From assembly GCA_963724735.1 (NCBI GenBank), contig CAVRVX010000028.1:28678-92677 (forward strand): a stretch of 64,000 nucleotides of DNA, given 5' to 3'. Below, piece after piece: positions 18,500-27,013 of this stretch (its first letter is position 1; every line of letters starts with the position of its first letter). Source of the stretch: Rhodoplanes sp963724735 (GTDB lineage: Bacteria; Pseudomonadota; Alphaproteobacteria; Rhizobiales; Xanthobacteraceae). The notes beneath the pieces were generated by a model. That model did no database searches and was not told the origin of the DNA. It worked only from the letters and a program-made list of their open reading frames with translations. The translations under genes and the position numbers were made by a program.

Positions 18500-18830
18500 T
18501 CAGCGCTTCTTGCGCCGCGAGCCGGTCGCTCCGGTGTGCTCCGGCGTATCGGGCGAATTGGCGCGAATCTTCCTTGCGTCCTGCCGCATCTCGAGACAGG
18601 TGATGAGTTCGACATAACTCGGGGGCCCGCTGATCCGGGCGAGGTTTACGCATTCGGCCCTGTCGCCGGGGGGAACTCCGGCCAGCGCTTCCTGAGCTGA
18701 TCGAGTGCGGCCTGTTCGCTCCGAACGCAGCTGTCTAGGTTCCGTCCGGGAAAAATCCCCGCCGCCTCCGTCCCCCGACAGGTTTGCTTGGCATCGAAAG
18801 CCGGAACGCCGTCGGCGACCGCCACGCGCT
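18500..18830 (-). pseudogene. Remnant of a small conserved hypothetical gene, frameshifted and 5'-truncated
   Basis: On the minus strand one frame reads FDAKQTCRG, then CVRSEQAALDQLRKRWPEF and stops at 18646. The adjacent frame continues CVNLARISGPPSYVELITCLEM to 18500. Together they match a Hyphomicrobiales protein family I recall, with conserved cysteines, a QAxxxQLxxxWxxF segment and PSYVELxTCLEM. The frameshift lies near gcgacaggg (about 18660), and the N-terminal signal region is missing where the IS630 remnant abuts. The function is unknown and the gene is clearly dead. Confidence 0.5.
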
Positions 18831-19087
18831 GCAACCGTCTCGACCAAAGTCAGGTCCGGCTGTTCGGCAACCAGAGCCAAAATTTCGGTGGCCAACTCTT
18901 CCAGCGGAGAAATGCTGCCGCCGCGCGGCTTCGGCGCGGCGCTCTTACTTTCACGCCAGCGCTGCAGCCATTTGACTGCCGAGCTCACGCTTACCGCGAA
19001 AAGTTCGGCCGCCTCGCGCCGCGATGCGCCCGTCTCCACAGCTTCGATAACGCGTTCCCGCAAATCACCAGAATAAGCCTTTGGCAT
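18830..19087 (-). mobile_element. IS630-family transposase N-terminal remnant
   Basis: From the ATG at 19087 the frame reads the N-terminal helix-turn-helix of IS630-type transposases: MPKAYSGDLRERVIEAV, then SRREAAELFAVSVSSAVKWL and EQPDLTLVETVAA. After about 88 residues the similarity stops. The DDE catalytic domain is absent, and the open frame runs on into unrelated sequence. It has inserted into, or recombined with, the small gene that follows. Confidence 0.75.
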
Positions 19088-19180
19088 CGCCAGCCCCCTG
19101 AAGGAGAATCAAATGCACAAAGACTCGCCCATCCTTGACCTCTTCGGAATCCCACCGATTCAAATCGGACGGGAACCGCT

Positions 19181-20149
19181 TTAGAACAGTTTGGTGAAAA
19201 CAAGGACCATCACGGCGTAGAGAAGGGCCACAAGCGCAGCTCCCGCGATCGTGCGCCTGACGTACTCGGCGGCGTCGGGACGAAACCACCAGCCGAAGCG
19301 CAGGCTCGTCCGAGGAATGAGAAAATCGAGGAGGACCACGCTCACTGCATTGCCGACGAACAAAGCGACAGGGAAGGGCAGTCCGGCCCAATTCATCAGA
19401 AGCGGCGTTTGCACGAAGACCGCAAAGAGGAAGACGATCGGATAAAGGAGGAGCAGAACGATCATGTTCTGTTTCCACGCGGCCGGCGGGGCGGCGCCTG
19501 CGGCGGTGGGAAACCACTGATCGAATCCGGTGCGGACCGTGCGGGTATGGAATTCTTCCGTGAAGTCGCCGGCCTCCTGAAGAAGCGCCCGGCGTTCCGG
19601 CGAATCGAGCCAGGCTTGGAGGTTCGCATCGCTGTCGAACCGCAGGATCGACACCCAGTCCTTTTGAATGCCGGGTATCGGCGGCTCGAAGCGATAGCCT
19701 TGGAATCCCGGAGCCTTGCTTTGCGCCGCCGCGATGCGCTGCTCCCAGCGGCGGTAGGCGGCCTCCTGGCCAGGCCTAATATGCGTCGAGATCACAATCG
19801 AGACGGGCGCCGGCAGCGCGCCCGTCTCTTCGTCCCTGACGATATGGATATCGTCGTTGCCGACGAACATGGGAAGCGCGGCTTGAACCCGCCTCAGGCG
19901 CTCGGGCGAATTGAGCCAGGCGACGGCGGCTGTCTGATTCGCGAAGCGCTGAAGGATCACCCAGTCGACTTGCTGCGGCGGGTTCGGCGGGATCACCGAC
20001 TGCTCTATGAAGCCGGGGAAAGCGGCGACTGCTCTGCTCGTGTCGTCCTGCCACGCAGCGAAGGCTGCGGACGCCTCATGCCGGACCCGCGTCTGCGTCA
20101 CGATTGTGACGCGAGCCGCGCGCGCGGAGGATGTTTGGTCGGCGCTCAT
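19181..20149 (-). CDS. Tandem antibiotic-biosynthesis-monooxygenase-like domains with membrane anchor
   Basis: The 322-residue protein has two ABM-type ferredoxin-like repeats, at residues about 12-105 (VTIVTQTRVRHEASAAFAAW) and 112-205 (VSIVISTHIRPGQEAAYRRW). Both have the hallmark spacing of WVILQRF/WVSILRF strands followed by LQAWLDSPERR helices. After residue 220 come three or four hydrophobic helices (NMIVLLLLYPIVFLFAVFV and others), so the soluble domains are membrane-tethered. ABM domains occur in monooxygenases and stress proteins; no cofactor residues could be assigned. Its start overlaps the end of the molybdenum hydroxylase gene by ATGA, so it is the last gene of that operon. Confidence 0.78.
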   Translation of the reverse strand: MSADQTSSARAARVTIVTQTRVRHEASAAFAAWQDDTSRAVAAFPGFIEQSVIPPNPPQQVDWVILQRFANQTAAVAWLNSPERLRRVQAALPMFVGNDDIHIVRDEETGALPAPVSIVISTHIRPGQEAAYRRWEQRIAAAQSKAPGFQGYRFEPPIPGIQKDWVSILRFDSDANLQAWLDSPERRALLQEAGDFTEEFHTRTVRTGFDQWFPTAAGAAPPAAWKQNMIVLLLLYPIVFLFAVFVQTPLLMNWAGLPFPVALFVGNAVSVVLLDFLIPRTSLRFGWWFRPDAAEYVRRTIAGAALVALLYAVMVLVFTKLF

Positions 20150-22845
20150 GCCCCGCGAAGAAGCTTGGCGAAGATGCGATCAGCGGTGAAGGGAAGGTGT
20201 GCGAAGCGAACGCCGGTGGCGTTGGCGAGCGCATTGGCGATCGCAGGCGCGACTGGGTTGATCGCACATTCCCCTTGCGACTTGGCGCCAAGCGGACCGA
20301 TCTTGTCGTAGGTGTCGGCGAAGTGCACCTCTGTGTAAGGAACATCCGCAAAGGCCGGAATGCGGTAATTGCGGAGGTTCGGGTTCACCACGGCGCCGTT
20401 GGCGTCATGGACCATATTCTCAGTAAGCGCCCATCCCACGCCCATGGCGACGGCGCCCTCGACTTGCCCGCGACACTGCATCGGATTAATCAGACGGCCG
20501 ACATCGGCGGCGTGCACGCTATGCAGAATGCGGATCTCGCCGGTCATCCGATTCACCGCGAGCCGTATGCCATGCGCATTGAAGGCGATTGAGCGCGGCG
20601 ACAGATAGGCCTTTCGCTTGGCCAGAAAGCGATGGTCGTCTTTGATCCCGGCCGCGTAGAGGTCGTGGAGCGAAATGCGCTGGTTGCCGCGCGCGACGCA
20701 GCCTGCCTCCAATCGCCAGTCCTCCGGGTCGGTCGCGGTGTAGCGTCCGGCATATTCGACGATGTTGGCGCGGAGCGCCCGGGCGGTGCGTTCGACGGCT
20801 TGGCCGGCGACGACCGTGCCGGTGCTGGCGAAGGTGCCACTGTCGTAAGGCGCAAGATCCGTGTCCGCGTTGATGATGTCGATCTGATCGGCGCGCGCCT
20901 CGAGTATGGCGGCGGCGATCTGGCGGTGCGACGTCACCGATCCATTGCCCATCTCGGTCGAGCCGACCGCGAGGTGATAGCGCCCGTCAGGAAGGAGCGC
21001 CATTTCGGCTCCCGAACGATGCTCGGTGGGAGGGCCGGATTCCAGCGCGGCGAGAGCGATGCCAATGCCTTCCGCCCACTCGTCGCCGTCCGGTTTAGGC
21101 GATCCGCCGCCCTTTCGCAGCGCCTGTTCGACTTGATCGAGGCACTGGTCGAGACCGTAGCTGCCGAAATCGACGTCGCTTGGATCCTTCCAGACGGATT
21201 CAATCCAGTCGCCGGGGCGGATCATGTTCTTGCGGCGAATGGCGAAGGGATCGAGACCAACGAGCTGCGCCAGTTCGTCGATGGCGCATTCGATCGCGAA
21301 AGTGGGCTGCGAGGAACCGTAACCGCGAAAGCCGCCGGCCGGGACGATGTTGGTGTAGACCGCGTAGCCATCCGCCTTCTTGTTGGGGCAGCGGTAGGCG
21401 GTCAACGGACTGCCGAGCGCCGCCCCCAGCGTCTCGCTTGCATGCCCGCCATAGGCGCCGGTGTTGGAGACGACATGGACCTCGATGGCCGTCAACGTTC
21501 CGTCGCGCTTGGCGCCGAGTTTGACGCGGATCGTCATCTGGTGGCGCGTCGTCGCGCCGATGAATTGCTCTTCGCGCGTGCACTCCCATTTGACGGGCCG
21601 CCCGGTCTTGAGCGTCGCGAGAACGCAGAGATCTTCCGAGAGCATCTCCTGCTTGCCGCCGAAGCCGCCGCCAACTCGCTCCGTGAATACATGCACGTTG
21701 CGCGAAAAGAGCCCGAAGAGATGCACCAGCTTCTGCTTGGCGATGAACGGGGCCTGCGAACTCGTACGCACGTGAACTCGCCCCGCCTCGTCCCGCCAGG
21801 CGAGAGATCCGTGCGTCTCGAGATGGACGTGCTGGACGCGGGAGGTCGAATAGGTAGCCTCATGCACGGCGTCGGCTGCGCGAAATCCGGCTGCGACGTC
21901 GCCCACCTCGCCGTGAATGTCGACAAAAATATTGCCCTTCGCCTCGCTGCCTTTCGCATGCAGGATCGGGGCGTCGGGCTCCATCGCGGCGAGGGGGTCG
22001 AACACGGCGGGCAGCACCTCGTAGTCGACTTCGAGCGCGCGGCAACCGGCGACGGCGGCGGCCTCGGTTTCGGCCACGACGGCGGCGACGCGCTGGCCGA
22101 CGAAACGCATTGTGTCGTCGAGAATGTAGGTGTCGTCCGGGTCGACTAGGTGGTCCTCGTGAGTCGCCGTTGAGTAGAGCCGGCGCGGCGCGTCTTCCCA
22201 AGTGAACACGTCGATGACCCCGGGGACGGCGAACGCCTTCGTACGGTCGATACGCCGGATTTTCGCATGCGCATGCGGCGAGCGCAGGACCTTGAGGTGC
22301 AACGCGTCTTGCATCGCCACGTCCATGGTGTAGCGGGCGCGGCCGGTCACGATCGCCTCGCCGAACGGGTTTTTCAGGCTTGCGCCGCACGCCTTGCCGG
22401 CGATGTCGGGGTCGGCCGACGCAATGCCATGGATGGCGTCATGGATCGCCCGATAGCCGGTGCAGCGGCACAGATTGCCCTTGAGGGCGCGCGGCAAATC
22501 CGCCTTCTGCGCATCGTCGAGCGCGGCGGCGGTCATGATCAAGCCGGCGGCGCAGAAACCGCATTGGTACGCTTGAGCGTCGAGGAAATTCTGCTGCATC
22601 GGATGCAGCTTGCCGTCGTGCGCAAGCCCTTCGATGGTGGTCACGTTGCGGTTTGCGGCGCGAAAGGCCGGCACGAGGCAGGAATGGACCGGCTGGCCGT
22701 CGAGCCACACCGTGCAGGCTCCGCAATCGCCCGCGTCGCAGCCCTTCTTGACGCCGAAGAAGCCGAGCTCCCGCAGAAACGTGCGCAGGCATTGACCCGG
22801 CTGCGGCGTGGCGGAGAACAGTTTCCCATTGACGGTGTATTTCAT
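20146..22845 (-). CDS. Xanthine dehydrogenase-family protein, fused [2Fe-2S] and molybdopterin subunits
   Basis: The 899-residue protein starts with a plant-type ferredoxin domain (GCDAGDCGACTVWLDG and the next cysteine in VHSCL). An alpha-helical second [2Fe-2S] domain follows (YQCGFCAAGLIMT, KGNLCRCTGYRAIHDAI). From about residue 165 comes the molybdopterin large subunit (YTMDVAMQDALHLKVLRSPHAHA, ERVGGGFGGKQ, GGFRGYGSSQP, GPLGAKSQGECAINP), with the catalytic-Glu region near the C terminus. Such enzymes hydroxylate purines, aldehydes or N-heterocycles. The FAD subunit is encoded by the preceding gene, with a four-base overlap. Fusion of small and large subunits without the FAD domain is less common than separate genes. 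Confidence 0.9.
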   Translation of the reverse strand: MKYTVNGKLFSATPQPGQCLRTFLRELGFFGVKKGCDAGDCGACTVWLDGQPVHSCLVPAFRAANRNVTTIEGLAHDGKLHPMQQNFLDAQAYQCGFCAAGLIMTAAALDDAQKADLPRALKGNLCRCTGYRAIHDAIHGIASADPDIAGKACGASLKNPFGEAIVTGRARYTMDVAMQDALHLKVLRSPHAHAKIRRIDRTKAFAVPGVIDVFTWEDAPRRLYSTATHEDHLVDPDDTYILDDTMRFVGQRVAAVVAETEAAAVAGCRALEVDYEVLPAVFDPLAAMEPDAPILHAKGSEAKGNIFVDIHGEVGDVAAGFRAADAVHEATYSTSRVQHVHLETHGSLAWRDEAGRVHVRTSSQAPFIAKQKLVHLFGLFSRNVHVFTERVGGGFGGKQEMLSEDLCVLATLKTGRPVKWECTREEQFIGATTRHQMTIRVKLGAKRDGTLTAIEVHVVSNTGAYGGHASETLGAALGSPLTAYRCPNKKADGYAVYTNIVPAGGFRGYGSSQPTFAIECAIDELAQLVGLDPFAIRRKNMIRPGDWIESVWKDPSDVDFGSYGLDQCLDQVEQALRKGGGSPKPDGDEWAEGIGIALAALESGPPTEHRSGAEMALLPDGRYHLAVGSTEMGNGSVTSHRQIAAAILEARADQIDIINADTDLAPYDSGTFASTGTVVAGQAVERTARALRANIVEYAGRYTATDPEDWRLEAGCVARGNQRISLHDLYAAGIKDDHRFLAKRKAYLSPRSIAFNAHGIRLAVNRMTGEIRILHSVHAADVGRLINPMQCRGQVEGAVAMGVGWALTENMVHDANGAVVNPNLRNYRIPAFADVPYTEVHFADTYDKIGPLGAKSQGECAINPVAPAIANALANATGVRFAHLPFTADRIFAKLLRGA

Positions 22846-23675
22846 TTGGCGCCTGCGGCTGCGGTGAGTTCGGCGCGAATCTGTTCGGCGAAGTGACAGG
22901 TCAAGTGGCGCTTGTAGGGCGCGCTTCCATGCACATCGTCGAAATAGGCGTCGGGCGGAATGGCTGCGTCGATTGCGTGCCGAAGCTCGTCCGCCGAGGG
23001 CGGACGCGCGAAGTGGAGCTGGACCGGGCGCGGCGTGGCGGCGGTGATGGTGATGCGAAGATCGTCCTCGGCGCCTCCACGGGTGCCGATCAACAGCGCA
23101 GCCGATCGTCCGAGCTTGGTCAACGAGGCGCGGCGGAAGGCGAAGCGCTTGGCAAGCGCCGACGCCGGCAAGTGAATGTTGCGCAACAGCTCGCCTGGCC
23201 GGAGGATATTCGCGTGATTGCCGGTGACGAAATCAAGACACGGCACTTGCCGGGGCTCGCCGTCGCGCGACCACAGCGTCAGTTCCCCTTCGAGGGCCGC
23301 GGCGAGCGAGATCATCGGTCCCGCCGGCAAGGACATGCAGATATTGCCGCCGACCGTCGCCGTGTTCCAGATTTTGAACGAGGCGAGCAGCGAATCGCAG
23401 CATTCCCTCAGCAAAGGCGCCGCGATCCACTCGGCGGGCGCCGCGAAATGATAGAGTTCCGCGATGCGGCAGGTTGCGGCAATATCGAGCCCGGCCGACG
23501 ACGCCTGAAGGGCGGGCCACGCGAAGCTTTCGAGATCGATGAGCGTATCGAGCGCCGGCTGCGGCTCAGAGAAGAGCCATGTGCCGCCGGCGAGCCAGGC
23601 ATAACCGTCGCGCCACTGCCCGACCGCATCGGGCGCGGCGGGGCGCATGATCTCCCTGATCGTGTCGAGATCCAT
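22842..23675 (-). CDS. FAD-binding subunit of the molybdenum hydroxylase
   Basis: The 277-residue protein belongs to the FAD-binding family of molybdopterin dehydrogenases (CoxM/XdhB type). It shows AWLAGGTWLFSE near residue 27, LIDLESFAW, and WNTATVGGNICMSLPAGPM, the typical flavin-binding glycine segment. It ends with the CO dehydrogenase flavoprotein C-terminal domain (ITITAATPRPVQLHFARPP). It is translationally coupled to the fused Fe-S/Mo subunit and lies nine bases after the secreted-protein gene. It should pass electrons from the Fe-S clusters to NAD+ or O2. Confidence 0.88.
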   Translation of the reverse strand: MDLDTIREIMRPAAPDAVGQWRDGYAWLAGGTWLFSEPQPALDTLIDLESFAWPALQASSAGLDIAATCRIAELYHFAAPAEWIAAPLLRECCDSLLASFKIWNTATVGGNICMSLPAGPMISLAAALEGELTLWSRDGEPRQVPCLDFVTGNHANILRPGELLRNIHLPASALAKRFAFRRASLTKLGRSAALLIGTRGGAEDDLRITITAATPRPVQLHFARPPSADELRHAIDAAIPPDAYFDDVHGSAPYKRHLTCHFAEQIRAELTAAAGAK

Positions 23676-23684
23676 GCTCAGCGC

Positions 23685-24839
23685 TCATGGAAGATCGCTG
23701 AGCGAGGTCGCGCCCGGGCCGGGTGTAATCAGCGTCGGCCATTGGTGTGAACCAAACGGCACGGCCGGAGGCAAGACAGGAGTCATGCCGCGCTTCGCGT
23801 CTTCGGCGATGATCGCCGCGCGCGCATCCCCGCCCATCAATTCAAAGTCCATCATGTGATAGTTGCCGAAAAACGCTGCGCCGACGGAGCGGTCGCCGAT
23901 AATGCGCGTGAGCAACTCCATGAGTTCGTCAGGGGTGGTGGTGAACGAGATCGTCTCGATCAGCATGAGCCGGTCATTGATCGCCTCCGGCCCGAAAAAC
24001 TGGGCGAGAACGCTGAACAATATGTTGTTCTGCCGGGCGACATAGATGGTGTTGCTCGCTGCGTAGGTCTGATCCCACTGGCTGCCGAGCATCTTCTTCC
24101 AGCCTTCGATGACGCTCATCCAATGGGCGACTTGCGTCTGCGCCGCCCAGGCGATGTTGCGTTTCAGCAGCGGGCCCTGTTTCTTGGCAAAGGCCTGCAG
24201 CGCATCGAGGGAGACAGCGCCCTTGGCGGCAGCCTCGTCCATGAATGCGATGTTGTTCTGAAGAATGATGCGGCTGTTCGCGCGCCAATCGGCCGGCATG
24301 TCCGTCTGGTCGATACCGTCGAGGGCGGACTGCATTTTGCTGCGATAGGCAAGCAGTGAGCCCAGCCAGGATTTGTCTTCGGGACTTTCGATGTAGGGCA
24401 TGACCATCACGGACAGGGCCATGGTGCTGTGCCCGACCGATTTCAGGACCTGGTAAGAGACCGGCGCCGACGGCGCATCGAGCGGCGCTTCGCCCGGACG
24501 ATAGAGAATGAAACGTCCGCCAGCCCCCGAAAAGAGTCCGAGGATAACCGGATGGCGGGCGAGGATATTGGCTTTGACGAGTTGAGCGGAGGTCGAATAG
24601 AGGTCGAACATCGCCGCGTTGAGGGCAAGCACGTTCTTGGTCGCGACCTCGGCGGGACTGGCGGCAAGCTTCCCGACGATCGTCTTGATCCCGGTCGACA
24701 AGTCGTCGGCGTGCGCCACCGAACAGGTGAGGAGAACAGCCGTCGCGCAAACGCCGCACAGTCGGCTCAAAGTCCGAATGCGTGCGATCGAGGACGATCG
24801 CTGGTCGCGGCTCTTGCGGATTTCGACTGCGCCGCTCAT
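23685..24839 (-). CDS. Secreted protein of unknown function, first gene of the molybdenum hydroxylase operon
   Basis: The ATG at 24839 has GGAG nine bases upstream; another ATG at 24854 is possible. The roughly 384-residue product has a long Sec signal (hydrophobic stretch CGVCATAVLLTCSVAHA, cleavage expected before DDLSTG). The mature part is helical, with segments such as VATKNVLALNAAMFDLY and KNNAQNNILF-like Asn/Gln-rich stretches, and ends with a Pro-rich tail. I do not recognise a family. The position, nine bases before the FAD subunit gene, suggests a periplasmic partner of the hydroxylase, for example in substrate capture; this is only context. Confidence 0.7.
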   Translation of the reverse strand: MSGAVEIRKSRDQRSSSIARIRTLSRLCGVCATAVLLTCSVAHADDLSTGIKTIVGKLAASPAEVATKNVLALNAAMFDLYSTSAQLVKANILARHPVILGLFSGAGGRFILYRPGEAPLDAPSAPVSYQVLKSVGHSTMALSVMVMPYIESPEDKSWLGSLLAYRSKMQSALDGIDQTDMPADWRANSRIILQNNIAFMDEAAAKGAVSLDALQAFAKKQGPLLKRNIAWAAQTQVAHWMSVIEGWKKMLGSQWDQTYAASNTIYVARQNNILFSVLAQFFGPEAINDRLMLIETISFTTTPDELMELLTRIIGDRSVGAAFFGNYHMMDFELMGGDARAAIIAEDAKRGMTPVLPPAVPFGSHQWPTLITPGPGATSLSDLP

Positions 24840-25269
24840 TGGGTCATTCTCCATGGTTTGTATCGGCTGACCTTTGTCTCAACGGCAACCGCCCGTCGCC
24901 TTTGGGTGGCTCATGCGCGATTGTGCTTCACCATCGGCCCTTGCGCGCCGAGGAAAGCGAATCTCGATCGGCCGGCTCGATCAATGCCGGGCCGAACAGT
25001 ACACGGTGTCGGCAGGTAAATCCCCGCAGCGCCTACACTTTAGTGTGAAAATCCGGTGGTGGTGACAATGGCCAGAAACAGCTTGAAGTGAGGCCGCTCG
25101 GCAGCGGGTTACAGGCGGATGCACAGACTGAGTTGGGTCAAGCCATGCGCCGGCAGTGCCTGGATGAAGCGTTTGTTAATGGCTGTCTTTCCGACTGATC
25201 GTGCCCCTTTTTGACCGCTGCTGGCGCCGGCGGCTCCTCTGATCTACTATTCAGAGAACAATTTGCCGC
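24840..25269. other. Divergent promoter region
   Basis: About 430 bases lie between the divergent hydroxylase operon and the AI-2E family gene. No gene was recognised. A short open stretch near 25075-25195 (LGSGLQADAQTELGQAMRR) reads like coding debris but has no start signal. The segment next to each start is AT-richer, as expected for promoters. Confidence 0.35.
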
Positions 25270-26430
25270 GTGCGCCGCGACACGCTTCCTAAATCGATTG
25301 CTCCGACGCCACCCGTGGACCCTATGCCCGAAGCTGAGCGTCAGAAGACAAGGGCGGTGATAGAGCGATTGCTCGTGCTCGGCGCCTTCGCCAGTCTGTT
25401 GCTTGGCGTTGCGCTCGTCCTTCGACCATTTTTCACGGGAATCTTGTTTGGCAGCATAATCGTCATTGCAACCTGGCCGATCCGCGACCGGTTAGTGCGG
25501 AACGGCGTGTCCGTCGGTCTCACCGCGGCCCTCTTGCTGCTGGTCGCGCTCGGGATAGTGGGCGTTCCGGCGATCGTTCTTGCGCCCGGACTGGCGGAAC
25601 GGATCGTCGATGGCATTCAGCGTTTGCAGGCGTACTTTGCTGGAGCGCCGGAACTACCGACCTGGCTGGCCCAGATCCCGTTTGCGCAGGACAGCATCGC
25701 GCGCCTTTGGATCAGTCTGGCGGACCCTAGCAGTGCGTTCCAGACGATCGTCAGGCCGTATTCCGCCGAACTTCGGAAGACCTTCATCGAGGTTGCCCGC
25801 GCTTTCGCCGAGGGCACGTTCCAGTTCGTGGTGTCGCTTGCTGTCGCAACAATGCTGTGGCTCCGCGGGAACGCCTTGGCCGAGACTTTGAAAGACGTCA
25901 CCGAACGACTCGGCGGGCCCGCCGCCAGTTCGGCTTTGCTTCTGGCCGCGAATTCAGTGCGGGGCGTCGCCTACGGCATCGTCGGCACAGCGGCAATTCA
26001 GGCGATCATAATGGCGGTCGGATTGATGATTGCCAGCGTGCCCGGCGCCGGGCTGCTCGGCTTCATCACGTTGATCATCGCGCTCAGTCAGTTCGGCGTC
26101 TTATTGATCATCATCTGGGGTGGTGCAGCCTGGTGGCTCTTTGACCAGGGAAGCACGGGGTGGGCGGTTTTTGTGTCTGTCTGGGGCCTGCTCGTGTCCA
26201 CGGTCGATAATTTCATCCGTCCATGGCTCGTAAGCTTTGGAGCGGAAATGCCGCTGATAATGATTTTCCTCGGCGTGCTCGGCGGATTTCTAGCGTTTGG
26301 ATTTCTTGGTCTGTTTATCGGCCCGACGCTGCTCGGCGTATTCTACCAGCTGCTGCAGGCTTGGCGTGACCTTCCCGATTTTTCGATCTCGTCTCGCAAC
26401 GCGGATGTCGAACGGAAAGCTCCTCGATAA
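25270..26430 (+). CDS. AI-2E family transporter (PerM-like permease)
   Basis: The 386-residue polytopic membrane protein has paired N-terminal helices (LLVLGAFASLLLGVALVLRP, GSIIVIATWPIRDRL), a central extracytoplasmic amphipathic region, and C-terminal helices. The conserved PGAGLLGFITLIIALSQFG segment and FIRPWLVSFGAEMPLIMIFLGV are typical of the AI-2E/PerM family. Members export small molecules or act as Na+/H+ antiporters; AI-2 itself need not be the substrate. The frame is open from a GTG at 25270; an ATG at 25324 is an equally good start and neither has a strong ribosome site. Confidence 0.88.
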   Translation: MRRDTLPKSIAPTPPVDPMPEAERQKTRAVIERLLVLGAFASLLLGVALVLRPFFTGILFGSIIVIATWPIRDRLVRNGVSVGLTAALLLLVALGIVGVPAIVLAPGLAERIVDGIQRLQAYFAGAPELPTWLAQIPFAQDSIARLWISLADPSSAFQTIVRPYSAELRKTFIEVARAFAEGTFQFVVSLAVATMLWLRGNALAETLKDVTERLGGPAASSALLLAANSVRGVAYGIVGTAAIQAIIMAVGLMIASVPGAGLLGFITLIIALSQFGVLLIIIWGGAAWWLFDQGSTGWAVFVSVWGLLVSTVDNFIRPWLVSFGAEMPLIMIFLGVLGGFLAFGFLGLFIGPTLLGVFYQLLQAWRDLPDFSISSRNADVERKAPR

Positions 26431-26512
26431 GCCGCCATTTCAAGTTCACCATTTGCATAGGATCAATGTTTCACGAACCAATGACCATGTGCACTGTGCG
26501 AAGGAGTAGGTG

Positions 26513-26965
26513 ATGGCGAAGACCGTCGATGATTTGATTCCGTCTGCAGAAGACGTGATGAAGAAGATTGCCCTCGCCGAGGCCGAAAAAGCCGCCGAAG
26601 CCTTCCGCAAGCACGCGCAGGCGGAAGCGGAGAGGAAAGCGGAAATGGCGCGGCTTGCGGGACCCTCGGGCCTTTCGGAGGACGAGAAGATCGAACTCGC
26701 GGCCAAGGTCATCCGCCGCGCGATCGACAGTGGCCGCACGGAAATGCTGGTCTATCGCTTTCCCAACCAGCTGTGCACCGATCACGGCCGCGCCATCAAC
26801 CAGCGCGAGCCGGGCTGGGAAAACACCCTGACCGGGATTCCGAAGGAGGTGTATCAACTTTGGTATGATTTCCTTCGCCCTCGCGGGTACAAGATCAAGT
26901 TCGAAATCATCGACTGGCCCCACGGACTGCCTGGCGATATCGGCGTGACCTTGGTGTGGGGCTGA
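26513..26965 (+). CDS. Conserved hypothetical protein with N-terminal coiled coil
   Basis: The ATG at 26513 follows GAAGGAGTAG; the GTG three bases before is less likely. The 150-residue protein starts with an Ala/Glu/Lys-rich helix (residues about 15-50, likely coiled coil). A compact C-terminal domain follows with RTEMLVYRFPNQLCTDHGRA, TGIPKEVYQLWYDFLRPRGY and IIDWPHGLPGDIGVTLVW. I have seen this kind of protein in Hyphomicrobiales genomes without an assigned function. It is soluble and probably cytoplasmic. Confidence 0.7.
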   Translation: MAKTVDDLIPSAEDVMKKIALAEAEKAAEAFRKHAQAEAERKAEMARLAGPSGLSEDEKIELAAKVIRRAIDSGRTEMLVYRFPNQLCTDHGRAINQREPGWENTLTGIPKEVYQLWYDFLRPRGYKIKFEIIDWPHGLPGDIGVTLVWG

Positions 26966-27013
26966 CACTGCGGGCCCGCAGGCGCGGCCGCGATCGCCCT
27001 TAGCGCACAGTTC

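Noticed and set aside
20632..22149. 505-residue frame opposite the molybdenum hydroxylase
   Set aside because: Shadow frame caused by codon bias; the minus strand carries all Fe-S and molybdopterin motifs.
26968..26985. Palindrome ctgcgggcccgcag as an operator
   Set aside because: Fourteen GC-rich bases between convergent genes; more likely part of a termination structure or chance.
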